Source of the DNA: Pandoraea pulmonicola
GTDB taxonomy: Bacteria > Pseudomonadota > Gammaproteobacteria > Burkholderiales > Burkholderiaceae
Assembly (NCBI RefSeq): GCF_000815105.2
Contig: NZ_CP010310.2
Coordinates: 1,736,001-1,800,000 of the forward strand
DNA: 64,000 nucleotides
Direction: 5' to 3'
In this document: positions 28,060 through 37,595 of the stretch, in pieces
Position numbering within the stretch: the first letter of the stretch is position 1
Layout: each line of letters starts with the position of its first letter
Program-made: the position numbers and the translations under genes
The notes under the pieces: generated by a model
Databases searched by the model: none
What the model was told of the DNA's origin: nothing
The model's input: the letters and a program-made list of their open reading frames with translations, nothing else

Positions 28060-28914
28060 TCAGGCTTTGGGCGGGCGGCCGCTCAGCTTCATGCCGAGGC
28101 CGCGCAGGAAGACGCGCACGCCATCGGACTTGCCGAGCTGCGGGCGATGGTGGAAGACGTCGTAGTCGGCGGCTTCGATCATGTCAAGAATGCGCAAGCC
28201 GCCATGCACCACGCAGCACAGCTCGAGCCCGAAGCGGCCCGGCACCCGGTTGGCCAGCGGTGCGCCGCGCAACATCATCTGTCGTGCGAAGTCGACTTCG
28301 TAGCGCATCAGGGCGCGCCAGCGATCGTCGAGGGTTTGCTTGCCGATGTCGGCATCGCTCACGCCGAAGCGCGCCATGTCGTCCTGCGGCAGATACACAC
28401 GCGCCTTGCGCCAGTCCACCGCCACGTCCTGCCAGAAGTTGATCAGTTGCAGCGCCGAGCAGATGTCGTCCGAGCACGCGATGTTCTCGGGCGTGTCGAG
28501 CTTGAACAGACCGAGCATGATGCGCCCGACCGGATCGGCCGAGCGACGCGTGTAGTCGCGCAGATCGGCGAACGTGGCGTAGCGCTTGACCTCGATGTCC
28601 TGGTCGAACGCGGAGAGCAGATCGGAGAACGGCTGCACCGGGAGCCTGTGCTGCGCGATGACCCGCGCGAGCGCGGCGAACAGCGGCTTGTCCTGCGACG
28701 TCGGCTGGCCGGCGGCGATCCTGTCGAGTTCGGCCTGGTACGCCGCGAGGCCGGCATGGCGCTCGGCGTTGGTGGCATCGCCCTCGTCGGCAATGTCGTC
28801 GGCCGTGCGTGCGAAGTTGTAGATCACGCCGACCGGCGCGCGCATTTCGGGCGGCAACAGAAGGCTGGCGACCGGGAAGTTCTCGTAGTGCTCGATCTTG
28901 GCGTCGGAAGTCAT
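28060..28914 (-). CDS. hpnC: Hydroxysqualene synthase
   Basis: 284 residues of the squalene/phytoene synthase family. It turns presqualene diphosphate into hydroxysqualene. The prenyl-diphosphate motifs are present: FARTADDIADEGD near residue 35 and INFWQDVAVDWRKARVYLP in the second aspartate-rich region. YENFPVASLLLP at the start is typical of HpnC and not HpnD. It is divergent from hpnD over about 240 bp, so the two halves of the squalene pathway share a control region. Confidence 0.93.
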   Translation of the reverse strand: MTSDAKIEHYENFPVASLLLPPEMRAPVGVIYNFARTADDIADEGDATNAERHAGLAAYQAELDRIAAGQPTSQDKPLFAALARVIAQHRLPVQPFSDLLSAFDQDIEVKRYATFADLRDYTRRSADPVGRIMLGLFKLDTPENIACSDDICSALQLINFWQDVAVDWRKARVYLPQDDMARFGVSDADIGKQTLDDRWRALMRYEVDFARQMMLRGAPLANRVPGRFGLELCCVVHGGLRILDMIEAADYDVFHHRPQLGKSDGVRVFLRGLGMKLSGRPPKA

Positions 28915-29154
28915 CGGGCTGATTCAATGAAGGCAACGTCGCCGCAGCGCCATCGGGCCGCGCGACGGGCGAAAAACAGGCAAAAGGCCACCGAAAAACC
29001 GCCCGGGGCTGCGCTGAGCGCCCCGAGATTCTATGCTATCGTTCCCAATTCTGGCGGGAAAGTCGCGCCAATCCCCGGTATACTCCCTTTCTTGCAAGAA
29101 TCCCCAGAGTTTTTCCGTGGTGTCACCCCGTTCCCCTGCACGACGAGGAGCCTC

Positions 29155-30003
29155 GTGAGCGTCGCCGAACCGATCGATATTTCGCCTGAGCAAAGCAGCG
29201 CTCGCGTGGCCTCGGGCAGCAGTTTCTATGCTGCCATGCGTATTCTGCCGCCCGCGCAGCGCGAAGGCATGTTCGAGATCTATGCCTTTTGCCGCGCCGT
29301 GGACGATATTGCCGACGATGGCGACGACACGTCGGCGAGCCGCATGGCGCGCCTGGCTGGCTGGCGCCGCGATCTGGCCGATCTCTACGACGGTCGTCCC
29401 GCGCCGTCGCTCGCGAATCTCGCGCGGGTCGTCAAGCAGTTCGGGCTCGAGCACGAGGATTTCCTCGCGGTCATCGACGGCATGGAAATGGACGCCTGCG
29501 GCCCCATCGTCGCCCCCGATCTGCCCACGCTCGATCTTTATTGCGATCGCGTGGCGAGCGCCGTCGGCCGACTCTCGGTCAAGGTCTTCGGCATGCCCGA
29601 ACAGGACGGCATCGATCTGTCCCATCACCTGGGCCGCGCGCTGCAACTCACCAACATTCTTCGCGATATCGACGAAGACGCCGCCATCGGGCGCGTCTAC
29701 CTGCCGCGCGAGACGCTGGCGGACGCCGGTATCGTCGGCGCGACGCCCGAGAGGGTCGCCGCCGCCGGGCTCGATCGCGCCTGCGCACCGCTCGTCGCGC
29801 AAGCGCGTGAGCACTACGCCAGGGCGCACGCCATCATGGCGCGACATCCGCGTCGCGTGGTCGTCGCGCCGGCCGTGATGGCGCGGGCCTATGGCGCGAT
29901 TCTCGACAAGCTCATTGCGCGCGGCTTCGCCGTGCCGCGAGAGCGCGTGCGCGTGCCGCGCTGGCGCCTGATTCTGATGCTGCTGCGGCAGATGGTCTTC
30001 TGA
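29155..30003 (+). CDS. hpnD: Presqualene diphosphate synthase
   Basis: 282 residues. It condenses two farnesyl diphosphates to presqualene diphosphate. Motifs: SGSSFYAAMRILPPAQREGMFEIYAFCRAVDDIADDGD and LTNILRDIDEDAAIGRVYLP. The GTG start at 29155 has GAGGAG four bases upstream, and the frame extends far upstream without any other ribosome site. A TATACT box at 29091-29096 could be its -10. Its stop overlaps hpnE (TGATG). Confidence 0.93.
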   Translation: MSVAEPIDISPEQSSARVASGSSFYAAMRILPPAQREGMFEIYAFCRAVDDIADDGDDTSASRMARLAGWRRDLADLYDGRPAPSLANLARVVKQFGLEHEDFLAVIDGMEMDACGPIVAPDLPTLDLYCDRVASAVGRLSVKVFGMPEQDGIDLSHHLGRALQLTNILRDIDEDAAIGRVYLPRETLADAGIVGATPERVAAAGLDRACAPLVAQAREHYARAHAIMARHPRRVVVAPAVMARAYGAILDKLIARGFAVPRERVRVPRWRLILMLLRQMVF

Positions 30004-31256
30004 TGGCGGGCACGGTTCATGTGATCGGCGCCGGCCTCGCAGGCCTGGCTGCCGCGGTCCGGCTCGCCTCGCGCGGTGTCCCCGTCGTGCTGCACGAAGC
30101 GGCGCCACAGGCGGGCGGGCGTTGCCGTTCGTACTTCGATCGTCAACTGAATGCCGTGATCGACAACGGCAATCACCTGGTGCTCTCGGGCAACACGACG
30201 ATGCGCGAATTCACGCGCGTCATCGGCTCGGAACACACGCTCACCGGCCCGGGCCGCGCCGAGTTCGCTTTCGTCGATCTCGACAGCGACGAACGCTGGA
30301 CGGTGCGCCTGTCCGAAGGGCGCCTGCCGTGGTGGATTTTCGACCGGAGCGCGCGCGTGCCCGGCACGAAATGGTCGGACTACCTCTCGCTCGCGCCGCT
30401 GCTGCGCGCCGGCCCCGAGGCGACGATGACCGACGCCATGCGTTGCCCGCCAACGTTGTACAAGCGATTGATTCACCCGCTGTTCCTGGCCGTGCTCAAT
30501 GCCGATCCGGCGGAAGGCTCGGCACGGATGGCTGGCGCTGTTATCCGCGAGACGCTGGCCGCAGGCGGCAAGGCGTGCCATCCGCTCATCGCGAGCGACG
30601 GGCTCGACGTGTCGTTCGTCACGCCGGCGCTGGCGTTCCTGGAAGCGAAGGGCGCGCAGGTGATGATGCAGCACCGGGTGCGGGCACTGGGCTATGCGGC
30701 CGACGGCAGCCGCGTCGAATCGATCGACTTCGGCGACGGGCCGCGAAGGCTCGCGGCCGACGATGCCGTTGTCCTTGCGGTGCCGCCGAACGTTGCAGCC
30801 TCGCTGGTGCCCGGACTGACGACGCCGGACGAATACCGCGCCATCGTCAACGCGCACTTCCAGGTGCCGCCGCCGGCGGGCTGTCCGCCGATGATCGGCG
30901 TGGTCAATGGCGTGAGCGACTGGATCTTCGCGTTCGAGGACCGTCTGTCGGTGACGATCAGCGGCGCAGACCATCTGCTCGACGAATCGCGCGAATCGCT
31001 CGCGCTTCATATCTGGGAAGAGGTCGCACGCGCCTGCCGGGTTCCGGCCACGCCGATGCCGGTGTGGCAGTTGGTGCGCGAGAAGCGCGCCACGTTTGCA
31101 GCTACGCCGGCGCAGGACAAACGCCGCCCCGGCACCAAAACGCGCTGGCACAATCTCATGCTGGCCGGAGACTGGACGGCCACCGGGCTGCCCGCGACCA
31201 TCGAAGGGGCGCTGCGCAGCGGCAACCAGGCGGCCGACGAACTTCGTCCGGCCTGA
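30003..31256 (+). CDS. hpnE: Hydroxysqualene dehydroxylase (FAD-dependent)
   Basis: 417 residues of the amine-oxidase/phytoene-desaturase fold. HVIGAGLAGLAAAVRLASRG is the FAD-binding loop and GGRCRSYFD follows it. It reduces hydroxysqualene to squalene, completing the HpnCDE route. The C-terminus LMLAGDWTATGLPATIEGALRSG is the second FAD contact. It overlaps hpnD by one base and is followed after 78 bp by shc. Confidence 0.93.
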   Translation: MAGTVHVIGAGLAGLAAAVRLASRGVPVVLHEAAPQAGGRCRSYFDRQLNAVIDNGNHLVLSGNTTMREFTRVIGSEHTLTGPGRAEFAFVDLDSDERWTVRLSEGRLPWWIFDRSARVPGTKWSDYLSLAPLLRAGPEATMTDAMRCPPTLYKRLIHPLFLAVLNADPAEGSARMAGAVIRETLAAGGKACHPLIASDGLDVSFVTPALAFLEAKGAQVMMQHRVRALGYAADGSRVESIDFGDGPRRLAADDAVVLAVPPNVAASLVPGLTTPDEYRAIVNAHFQVPPPAGCPPMIGVVNGVSDWIFAFEDRLSVTISGADHLLDESRESLALHIWEEVARACRVPATPMPVWQLVREKRATFAATPAQDKRRPGTKTRWHNLMLAGDWTATGLPATIEGALRSGNQAADELRPA

Positions 31257-31334
31257 AGTCATTGTTCTGAAGTCTTTGTTTTCCGCGGCGTGCAACCGGC
31301 GCCGCTCACTCGCCTTTGAACGGGCAAGAACGTC

Positions 31335-33407
31335 ATGGACACGATACGCGATGCTTCCGACAAGGAAGCGCGACGCACGGCCACTGCCACGGCCGTGGAC
31401 CTCAAACTGCATACCGAGCTCGCTCAGAAGGTGAGCACGGCAATGGCCACGCAGACGCTGGAGAGCGGCATCGAACGCTCGATCACGGCGCTGCTCGACC
31501 TGCAACAGGACGACGGTCACTGGCTCTTCGAACTCGAAGCCGATTCGACCATTCCGGCCGAATACGTGCTGCTCCGTCATCATCTCGGCGAGAAGATCGA
31601 CGCCGAGCTCGAAGCGAAGATCGCGGCGTACCTGCGTCGCATCCAGGGCGAGCATGGCGGCTGGCCGCTGTTCCATAACGGCAAGTTCGATATGAGCGCG
31701 AGCGTGAAGGCCTATTTCGCGCTCAAGATGATCGGCGAGCCGATCGACGCCCCACACATGGTGCGTGCGCGCGAAGCCATCCTCTCGCGTGGCGGGGCGC
31801 AGAATTCCAACGTCTTCACGCGAATTCTGCTCGCGCTGTACGGCGTGGTGGAGTGGAAGGCGGTGCCGATGATGCCCGTCGAAATCATGCTGCTGCCGAA
31901 GTGGTTCCCGTTCCATCTCTCGAAGGTGTCGTACTGGGCCCGTACGGTGATCGTGCCGCTGCTGGTGCTGCAAGCCAAGCGTCCGCGCGCGCGCAACCCG
32001 AAGGGCGTGGGCATCGACGAACTGTTCATCGGTAGCCCGAAGGATGTCGGTCCGCCCAAGCGCGCCCCGCATCAGAGCCGCTTCTGGTTCACGTTCTTTG
32101 CCGGCGTCGACCATGTGCTGCGCGCGCTCGACCCGTTTTTCCCGAAGAAGTTGCGCGAGAAGTCCGTCCGGCGTGCCGTCGAGTTCGTCGAAGAGCGTCT
32201 CAATGGCGAAGACGGGCTGGGCGCGATTTATCCGGCGATGGCCAACGCGGTCATGATGTATGACGTGCTCGGCTATCCGGAAGATCATCCGAGCCGGGCG
32301 ATTGCGCGCAAGTCGGTGGAGAAGCTGGTCACGCCGGCCGACCACGAGACGTACGTGCAGCCATGCCTGTCGCCCGTGTGGGACACCGCGCTGTCGGCGC
32401 ACGCGCTGCTCGAGACGGGCGACAAGCGCGCCATCGAGATGGCCGGCAAGGGGCTGGAATGGCTCATTCCGCTGCAGATTCTCGACGTGCGCGGCGACTG
32501 GATCTCGCGTCGTCCGAACGTGCGTCCGGGCGGCTGGGCCTTCCAGTTCGCCAATCCGCACTATCCGGACGTGGACGATACGGCCGTCGTGGCGATGGCC
32601 ATGGATCGCTACGAAAAGCTCGCGGGCAAATTCGAGGGCGACAAGGTCGACGAGAGCTCGCGTCCGATGCGCCATGCCATCGACCGGGGCACCGAGTGGG
32701 TCATCGGCATGCAGAGTCGCAATGGCGGCTGGGGCGCGTTCGAGCCGGAGAACACGCATCTGTATTTGAACAATATTCCGTTCTCCGACCATGGGGCGCT
32801 GCTCGACCCGCCGACGGTGGACGTGTCGGCCCGCTGCCTGTCGATGCTCGCACAACTGCCGCAATCGCCGGCGCGTCGCGCTTCGGCCGAACTGGCGCTC
32901 AAGTACATCCTCGACGATCAGGAACCGGACGGCAGCTGGTACGGCCGCTGGGGCATGAATTTCGTGTACGGCACGTGGTCGGCGCTGTGCGGCTTGCAGG
33001 CCGCCGGCCTGCATCCGGAACACCCCGCGATGGCCAAGGCGGCGCAGTGGCTCATCTCGATCCAGAACGCCGATGGCGGCTGGGGCGAGGACGGCGACAG
33101 CTACAAGCTCGAGTACAAGGGCTATGAAGCCGCACCGAGTACGTCGTCGCAGACGGCCTGGGCGCTGCTGGGCCTGATGGCGGCAGGCAAGGTCGAGCAT
33201 CCGGCGGTCAAGCGCGGCGTCGATTACCTGCTCAACACGCAGAACGACGAAGGTCTGTGGGACGAGGAACTCTACACGGCGACGGGCTTCCCGCGCGTGT
33301 TCTATCTGCGCTACCACGGCTATCGCAAGTTCTTCCCGCTGTGGGCGCTTGCGCGTTACCGCAACCTCACGGTGCGCAACGATTGCCCCGTGCCCTGCGG
33401 CATGTAA
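31335..33407 (+). CDS. shc: Squalene-hopene cyclase
   Basis: 690 residues. It folds squalene into hopene and hopanol at the inner membrane. The catalytic DxDD is D412-V-D414-D415 (in YPDVDDTAV), and repeated QW motifs are visible (DDGHWLFELE, QEPDGSWYGRWG, QNADGGWGEDGDS, QNDEGLWDEEL). The N-terminal 36 residues before MATQTLESG are low-complexity and may be an extension. It lies in the hpnDE-shc-hpnG row. Confidence 0.95.
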   Translation: MDTIRDASDKEARRTATATAVDLKLHTELAQKVSTAMATQTLESGIERSITALLDLQQDDGHWLFELEADSTIPAEYVLLRHHLGEKIDAELEAKIAAYLRRIQGEHGGWPLFHNGKFDMSASVKAYFALKMIGEPIDAPHMVRAREAILSRGGAQNSNVFTRILLALYGVVEWKAVPMMPVEIMLLPKWFPFHLSKVSYWARTVIVPLLVLQAKRPRARNPKGVGIDELFIGSPKDVGPPKRAPHQSRFWFTFFAGVDHVLRALDPFFPKKLREKSVRRAVEFVEERLNGEDGLGAIYPAMANAVMMYDVLGYPEDHPSRAIARKSVEKLVTPADHETYVQPCLSPVWDTALSAHALLETGDKRAIEMAGKGLEWLIPLQILDVRGDWISRRPNVRPGGWAFQFANPHYPDVDDTAVVAMAMDRYEKLAGKFEGDKVDESSRPMRHAIDRGTEWVIGMQSRNGGWGAFEPENTHLYLNNIPFSDHGALLDPPTVDVSARCLSMLAQLPQSPARRASAELALKYILDDQEPDGSWYGRWGMNFVYGTWSALCGLQAAGLHPEHPAMAKAAQWLISIQNADGGWGEDGDSYKLEYKGYEAAPSTSSQTAWALLGLMAAGKVEHPAVKRGVDYLLNTQNDEGLWDEELYTATGFPRVFYLRYHGYRKFFPLWALARYRNLTVRNDCPVPCGM

Positions 33408-33415
33408 GGGATCGT

Positions 33416-34132
33416 ATGAGCGCGCCCATCCTCGTCGTGACCGGCATGCCGTTCGAAGCCCGCATCGCGCGTGGCGACGGCGTGCACGTCGTCTGTGCGC
33501 AGAACGCCACGCTCTCGGCGGAACTCGAGGCGGCGATTGCGCAGCATGGCGCGCGCGGGCTCGTGAGCTTCGGCACGGCGGGTGGCCTTATCCCGGGAGC
33601 GAAGCCGGGGCAGTGGATCATCGCGCACAAGGTGCTCGATATGCCGCAAGCGTCCTCCGGCGAATACGTTGCCCATATCACCCATGTCACCCATATAGCC
33701 TGGGCGGAAACCTTGCGCCGCGCCATGCCCGGCGCGCTGCGGGCCGATCTGGCCGGCGTGACGGCGCCTGTCGTCACGGCCGACGACAAGGCCGCGCTCG
33801 CGCGCGCGAGCGGTGCGGCGGCGGCCGATATGGAGTCGCATATCGTGGCGCGCGTCGCGCAGGCGCACGGGTTGCCGTTCGTGGCCGCACGCGTGGTGAT
33901 CGATCCTGCGGAGCGGTCCTTGCCGCCGGCGGCGCTGGCCGGCATGCGTGCCGACGGATCGGCGGACATTCTGGGCGTGTTGCGTTCGCTCGCCGGGAAT
34001 CCGTGGCAACTGCCGGCGCTGCTGCGCGTGGGGCAGGACGCGAGCCGTGCAAAGCGTGCGATGCAGGCCGGGCGTCAAGTCATCTCGCTGCGTCTCGGTG
34101 CGGGATTCGGAGCGCAGACAGCGGGTATCTGA
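33416..34132 (+). CDS. hpnG: Hopanoid-associated nucleoside phosphorylase
   Basis: 238 residues of the purine nucleoside phosphorylase/MTAN fold (GLVSFGTAGGLIPGAKPGQWIIA; ADMESHIVARVAQAHGLPFVAARVVID). It removes adenine from adenosylhopane to give ribosylhopane (phosphate), the step after HpnH. ATG 33416 lies 8 bp after the shc stop. It ends at a terminator shared with the converging hpnB. Confidence 0.9.
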   Translation: MSAPILVVTGMPFEARIARGDGVHVVCAQNATLSAELEAAIAQHGARGLVSFGTAGGLIPGAKPGQWIIAHKVLDMPQASSGEYVAHITHVTHIAWAETLRRAMPGALRADLAGVTAPVVTADDKAALARASGAAAADMESHIVARVAQAHGLPFVAARVVIDPAERSLPPAALAGMRADGSADILGVLRSLAGNPWQLPALLRVGQDASRAKRAMQAGRQVISLRLGAGFGAQTAGI

Positions 34133-34171
34133 CGACGTTGATGGGCGCAACGTCCCGGCGTCCGGCTAACA

Positions 34172-34210
34172 AAATGCCAGCGTGTCGCGAAGACAGGCTG
34201 GCATTTTTTT
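34172..34210. terminator. Bidirectional terminator between hpnG and hpnB
   Basis: AAATGCCAGC (34172-34181) pairs with GCTGGCATTT (34197-34206), with an inner GTC/GAC pair, flanked by T residues on the plus side and A residues on the other, so it can stop transcripts from both strands. Confidence 0.85.
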
Positions 34211-34255
34211 CGGCTCCGGTTGCAATTGCCGTGGCAGCCGGGATATCGCGGCGGT

Positions 34256-35458
34256 TCAGGCGTCCGACGATTGCTGCCCGCGTGCCTGAGCACGCCCCTT
34301 CCACATGCCGCCCCGTCCACGCCAGTGCTGCAGCGCCGAGTCGAACGTGAAGACGGTGTAGAGCGCGGCAACCACCGGCAGGAACGGGCCGAAGCTCGAC
34401 GGCTGGCGGTAGAAACGCAGCATCGGGAGGTACGACAGCGTCATCGCGAGCCACGCGAACAACCCCAGCCACTGCGCAATGCCCGACGCGAAGAGCGTCA
34501 TCGCCGGCGGCACGATGAACGTGAGCAGCAGCGAGACGATGGTCCCGGCGAGCAACACCGGCGAGTATTGCAACTGCGCGTAGGCCGTGCGCGAAACCAT
34601 CTTGCGAATCTCGCCGAGGTTGTCGTACGGACGCACGCTCATCGCGCGTTCGGTGAGCCCCAGCCAGATCGCGCCTTGCTTCTTGAGCAGGCGTCCCATG
34701 GCGCAGTCGTCGATGATCTCGTCGCGGATCGCCTCGATTCCGCCGCCGGCCTCGAGGGACCGGCGATGAATCAGCATGCACCCGCCGGCGGCGGCGGCCA
34801 TGCGACGCTTCGGATCGTTGACCCACGCGAACGGATAGAGCATCTGGAAGAACAAGACGAACGCAGGGATCAGCGTGCGCTCGAACCACGCCGTGCAGCG
34901 CAGCTTCGCCATGAGCGAGACGAGCACGCGGTTGTCGCCCGTGGCGCGCGTGACCAAGCGACGCACGTTCTCGGGCGTATGCGCGATGTCGGCGTCGGTG
35001 TGCAACAGGTACTCGGGAGCGACGCCATCGTCGTTCGTGGCGGGATCGCTCGCGAACGCGACACCCTGGCGGATCGCCCACATCTTGCCTGTCCAGCCGC
35101 CTGGGAGCGGCTGGCCGCTCAACACGTCCACGCGCCGTGCGAAGCCGTCGGCTGCCGCACGCCGCGCAGCCTCGCGCGCGAGTTCGGCCGTGCCGTCGCT
35201 GCTCTGATCGTCGACGACGACGATCCGCAAGCGGCCCGCATAATCCTGGCGGCACAGCGACTCGACCACCTGTGCGATGGATTCCGCTTCGTTGCGCGCG
35301 GGAATCACCACGGCCACGGACGGCCAGACGTCGGGCGCCGGCAGGCGGTCTTCGTCCAGGTCGTCGCGCTCGCGCGCACGCCAGAAACCGCCTTGCGAGC
35401 TCAGCAGATAGATCCAGATGGCCAGCGAGAGCGCGGCGATCCAGGCCAAAACAGTCAT
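34256..35458 (-). CDS. hpnB: Hopanoid-associated glycosyltransferase
   Basis: 400 residues, GT2-type with membrane helices at both ends. PSVAVVIPARNEAESIAQVVESL and VDDQSSDGTAE are the nucleotide-sugar loop; LLHTDADI is the DxD-like metal site; IIDDCAMGRLLKKQG is the acceptor region. HpnB is found in hopanoid loci and probably helps build the polar side chain; its exact reaction is not settled. Its ATG overlaps the hpnA stop (ATGA). Confidence 0.88.
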   Translation of the reverse strand: MTVLAWIAALSLAIWIYLLSSQGGFWRARERDDLDEDRLPAPDVWPSVAVVIPARNEAESIAQVVESLCRQDYAGRLRIVVVDDQSSDGTAELAREAARRAAADGFARRVDVLSGQPLPGGWTGKMWAIRQGVAFASDPATNDDGVAPEYLLHTDADIAHTPENVRRLVTRATGDNRVLVSLMAKLRCTAWFERTLIPAFVLFFQMLYPFAWVNDPKRRMAAAAGGCMLIHRRSLEAGGGIEAIRDEIIDDCAMGRLLKKQGAIWLGLTERAMSVRPYDNLGEIRKMVSRTAYAQLQYSPVLLAGTIVSLLLTFIVPPAMTLFASGIAQWLGLFAWLAMTLSYLPMLRFYRQPSSFGPFLPVVAALYTVFTFDSALQHWRGRGGMWKGRAQARGQQSSDA

Positions 35459-36450
35459 GACAGATATCCGGCGGAACCGAACCAGGCGAGCGCATCGCGC
35501 AGGCCGTCGGCATAGGGGCGGGCGGTGTAGCCGAGTTCGCGCTTCGCCTTTTCGGAGGAGAAGAACATGTGATAGCGCGACATCTTCAGGCCGTCGACCG
35601 TGACGAACGGCTCTTTGCCGGTGAAGCGCGCCACGCCTTGCGCGGCCATCGCGAGCGGATACAGCGGCCAGCGCGGCAGGGCGATGGTCGGCGCCTTGCG
35701 TCCCACCATCCCGGCGATCGTCGCCAGCATGTCGCGCAGCAGGACGTCGTCGCCGCCGAGAATGTAGCGCTCGCCGATGCGGCCGCGCTCGAGCGCGAGG
35801 AGATGGCCCTCGGCGCAGTCATCGACGTGCACGAGGTTGAGTCCCGTATCGACGAAGGCCGGAATCCTGCCTTGCGCCGCCTCGACGATGATGCGTCCCG
35901 TCGGCGTGGGCTTGATGTCGCGCGGCCCGATCGGCGTGGACGGATTGACGATCACGGCGGGCAGGCCGTCGTTGGCGACCATCCGCTCGACGAGACGCTC
36001 GGCCGCGACCTTGCTGCGCTTGTACACGCCGATGGTCGTGGCTTCGTCGTTCGGGGAGGTTTCGTCGACGGGACCGGTGGCGTCGTGCACGCGCAGCGTG
36101 GCAACGCTGCTCGTGTACACCACGCGCCGGACGCCGGCGCGCAGGGCCGCTTCCATCACCGTGCGCGTGCCGTCGATGTTGGCACGCATGATGTCGTTGG
36201 GATCTTTCGCCCACAGGCGGTAGTCGGCGGCGACGTGGAGCAGGGCGTCGACCCCGTCCAGCGCGCGCTGCATCGACGCGGCGTCGCGCATGTCGCCTTC
36301 CACGACCTCGACAGGCAGGTCGGCGAGGTTCCCCCGGGGGCTGGTGCCGCGCACCAGCAGGCGAACCTCGTGACCGCGTGCGAGCGCCGTGCGTGCCACC
36401 GCGGAACCGACGAACCCGGAGGCGCCGGTCACCAGCACACGCGACGGCAT
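35455..36450 (-). CDS. hpnA: Hopanoid-associated sugar epimerase
   Basis: 331 residues, extended short-chain dehydrogenase fold. VLVTGASGFVGSAVARTAL binds NAD(P); VVYTSSVATLRV and the YxxxK pair in GVYKRSKVAAE complete the active site. It is predicted to shape the side-chain sugar, but the substrate is unproven. It starts directly after the hpnH stop with no gap and overlaps hpnB. Confidence 0.9.
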   Translation of the reverse strand: MPSRVLVTGASGFVGSAVARTALARGHEVRLLVRGTSPRGNLADLPVEVVEGDMRDAASMQRALDGVDALLHVAADYRLWAKDPNDIMRANIDGTRTVMEAALRAGVRRVVYTSSVATLRVHDATGPVDETSPNDEATTIGVYKRSKVAAERLVERMVANDGLPAVIVNPSTPIGPRDIKPTPTGRIIVEAAQGRIPAFVDTGLNLVHVDDCAEGHLLALERGRIGERYILGGDDVLLRDMLATIAGMVGRKAPTIALPRWPLYPLAMAAQGVARFTGKEPFVTVDGLKMSRYHMFFSSEKAKRELGYTARPYADGLRDALAWFGSAGYLS

Positions 36451-37572
36451 TTATGCCTTGGCCCGGCGCAGTTCGTCGAGCTTGATCTCGACGTGCTTCG
36501 AGAAGACGTACTCGGCCGGCCGCTGCTTGGCGAACGAGATGTCCTCGGCCATCGGGCCTTCGGTGCGCACGCCCTTGAGCGCCACGCCCAGCGCGCGCAG
36601 CGGATGCGACATCGTTTCGTTGACCGCCGTGGCTTCGAAGCCGCTGTGCACCATGCAGTCGGCGCACTTTTCGTAGTTGCCCACGCCGTACTTGTCCCAG
36701 TCGGTGGTTTCCATCAACTCGGTGTAAGTCTTTGCGTAGCCTTCGCCCAGCAGGTAGCACGGACGCTGCCAGCCGAACACGGTGCGCGTCGGGTTGCCCC
36801 ACGGCGTGCAGTGATACGAGCGGTTGCCGGCGAGGAAGTCCAGGAACAGGCTCGACTGGCTGAACGTCCAGTTCTTGCCGCCGTTGCCGCGCTTGAGGAT
36901 GTCGCGGAACAACTGCTTGGTCTTCGAGCGGTTCAGGAAGTGCTGTTGATCCGGGGCGCGCTCGTAGGCGTAGCCTGGCGACACGGTGATGCCGTCGAGA
37001 CCCAGGTCCTTCGTCGAATCGAAGAACTTGGCGACCTTTTCCGGATCGGCGTTGTTGAACAGCGTGCAGTTGATGTTCACGCGGAAGCCGCGCGACTTCG
37101 CCAGCTTGATGGCCGACACGGCACGGTCGTACACGCCCTCCTGCGAGACCGCCGCGTCATGCATTTCTCGATCGCCGTCGAGGTGGATCGACCAGACGAA
37201 GAACGGGCTCGGCTCGTAGTCGTCGATCTTCTTCTCGAGCAGCAGGGCGTTCGTGCACAGGTAGACGAACTTCTTGCGCTCGATGATGCCCTTGACGATC
37301 TGCGGCATTTCCTTGTGCAGCAGCGGTTCGCCGCCGGCGATGGAAACCACCGGCGCGCCGCACTCGTCGACCGCATCGAGCGATTCCTTGAGCGAGACGC
37401 GCTGGTTCAGGATGGGGTCCGGGTAGTCGATCTTGCCGCAGCCCGAGCAGGCGAGGTTGCAGCGGAACAGCGGTTCGAGCATCAGCACCAGCGGGTAACG
37501 CTTGTTGCCCTTGAAGCGCTGCTTCATCAGATAGGCGCCAACATACGCCTGTTGCAGGAAAGGGATGGCCAA
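36451..37572 (-). CDS. hpnH: Adenosyl-hopene transferase (radical SAM)
   Basis: 373 residues from a TTG start at 37572, which has AGGAG six bases upstream; no ATG lies in the right place and the family begins xAIPFLQQ. The radical-SAM cysteines are C38, C42 and C45 (FRCNLACSGCGK). Further cysteines in the C-terminal part (EKCADCMVHSGFE) are conserved. It joins the 5'-deoxyadenosyl group to diploptene, the first step of C35 hopanoid extension. It lies 23 bp after ispH. Confidence 0.93.
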   Translation of the reverse strand: MAIPFLQQAYVGAYLMKQRFKGNKRYPLVLMLEPLFRCNLACSGCGKIDYPDPILNQRVSLKESLDAVDECGAPVVSIAGGEPLLHKEMPQIVKGIIERKKFVYLCTNALLLEKKIDDYEPSPFFVWSIHLDGDREMHDAAVSQEGVYDRAVSAIKLAKSRGFRVNINCTLFNNADPEKVAKFFDSTKDLGLDGITVSPGYAYERAPDQQHFLNRSKTKQLFRDILKRGNGGKNWTFSQSSLFLDFLAGNRSYHCTPWGNPTRTVFGWQRPCYLLGEGYAKTYTELMETTDWDKYGVGNYEKCADCMVHSGFEATAVNETMSHPLRALGVALKGVRTEGPMAEDISFAKQRPAEYVFSKHVEIKLDELRRAKA

Positions 37573-37595
37573 GTTCGGCTCCTGTTCGTGTTGCG

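Noticed and set aside
29889..33317. An 1142-codon frame antisense to hpnE and shc
   Set aside because: Shadow of GC-rich coding DNA; no motif, and both plus-strand genes have catalytic motifs.
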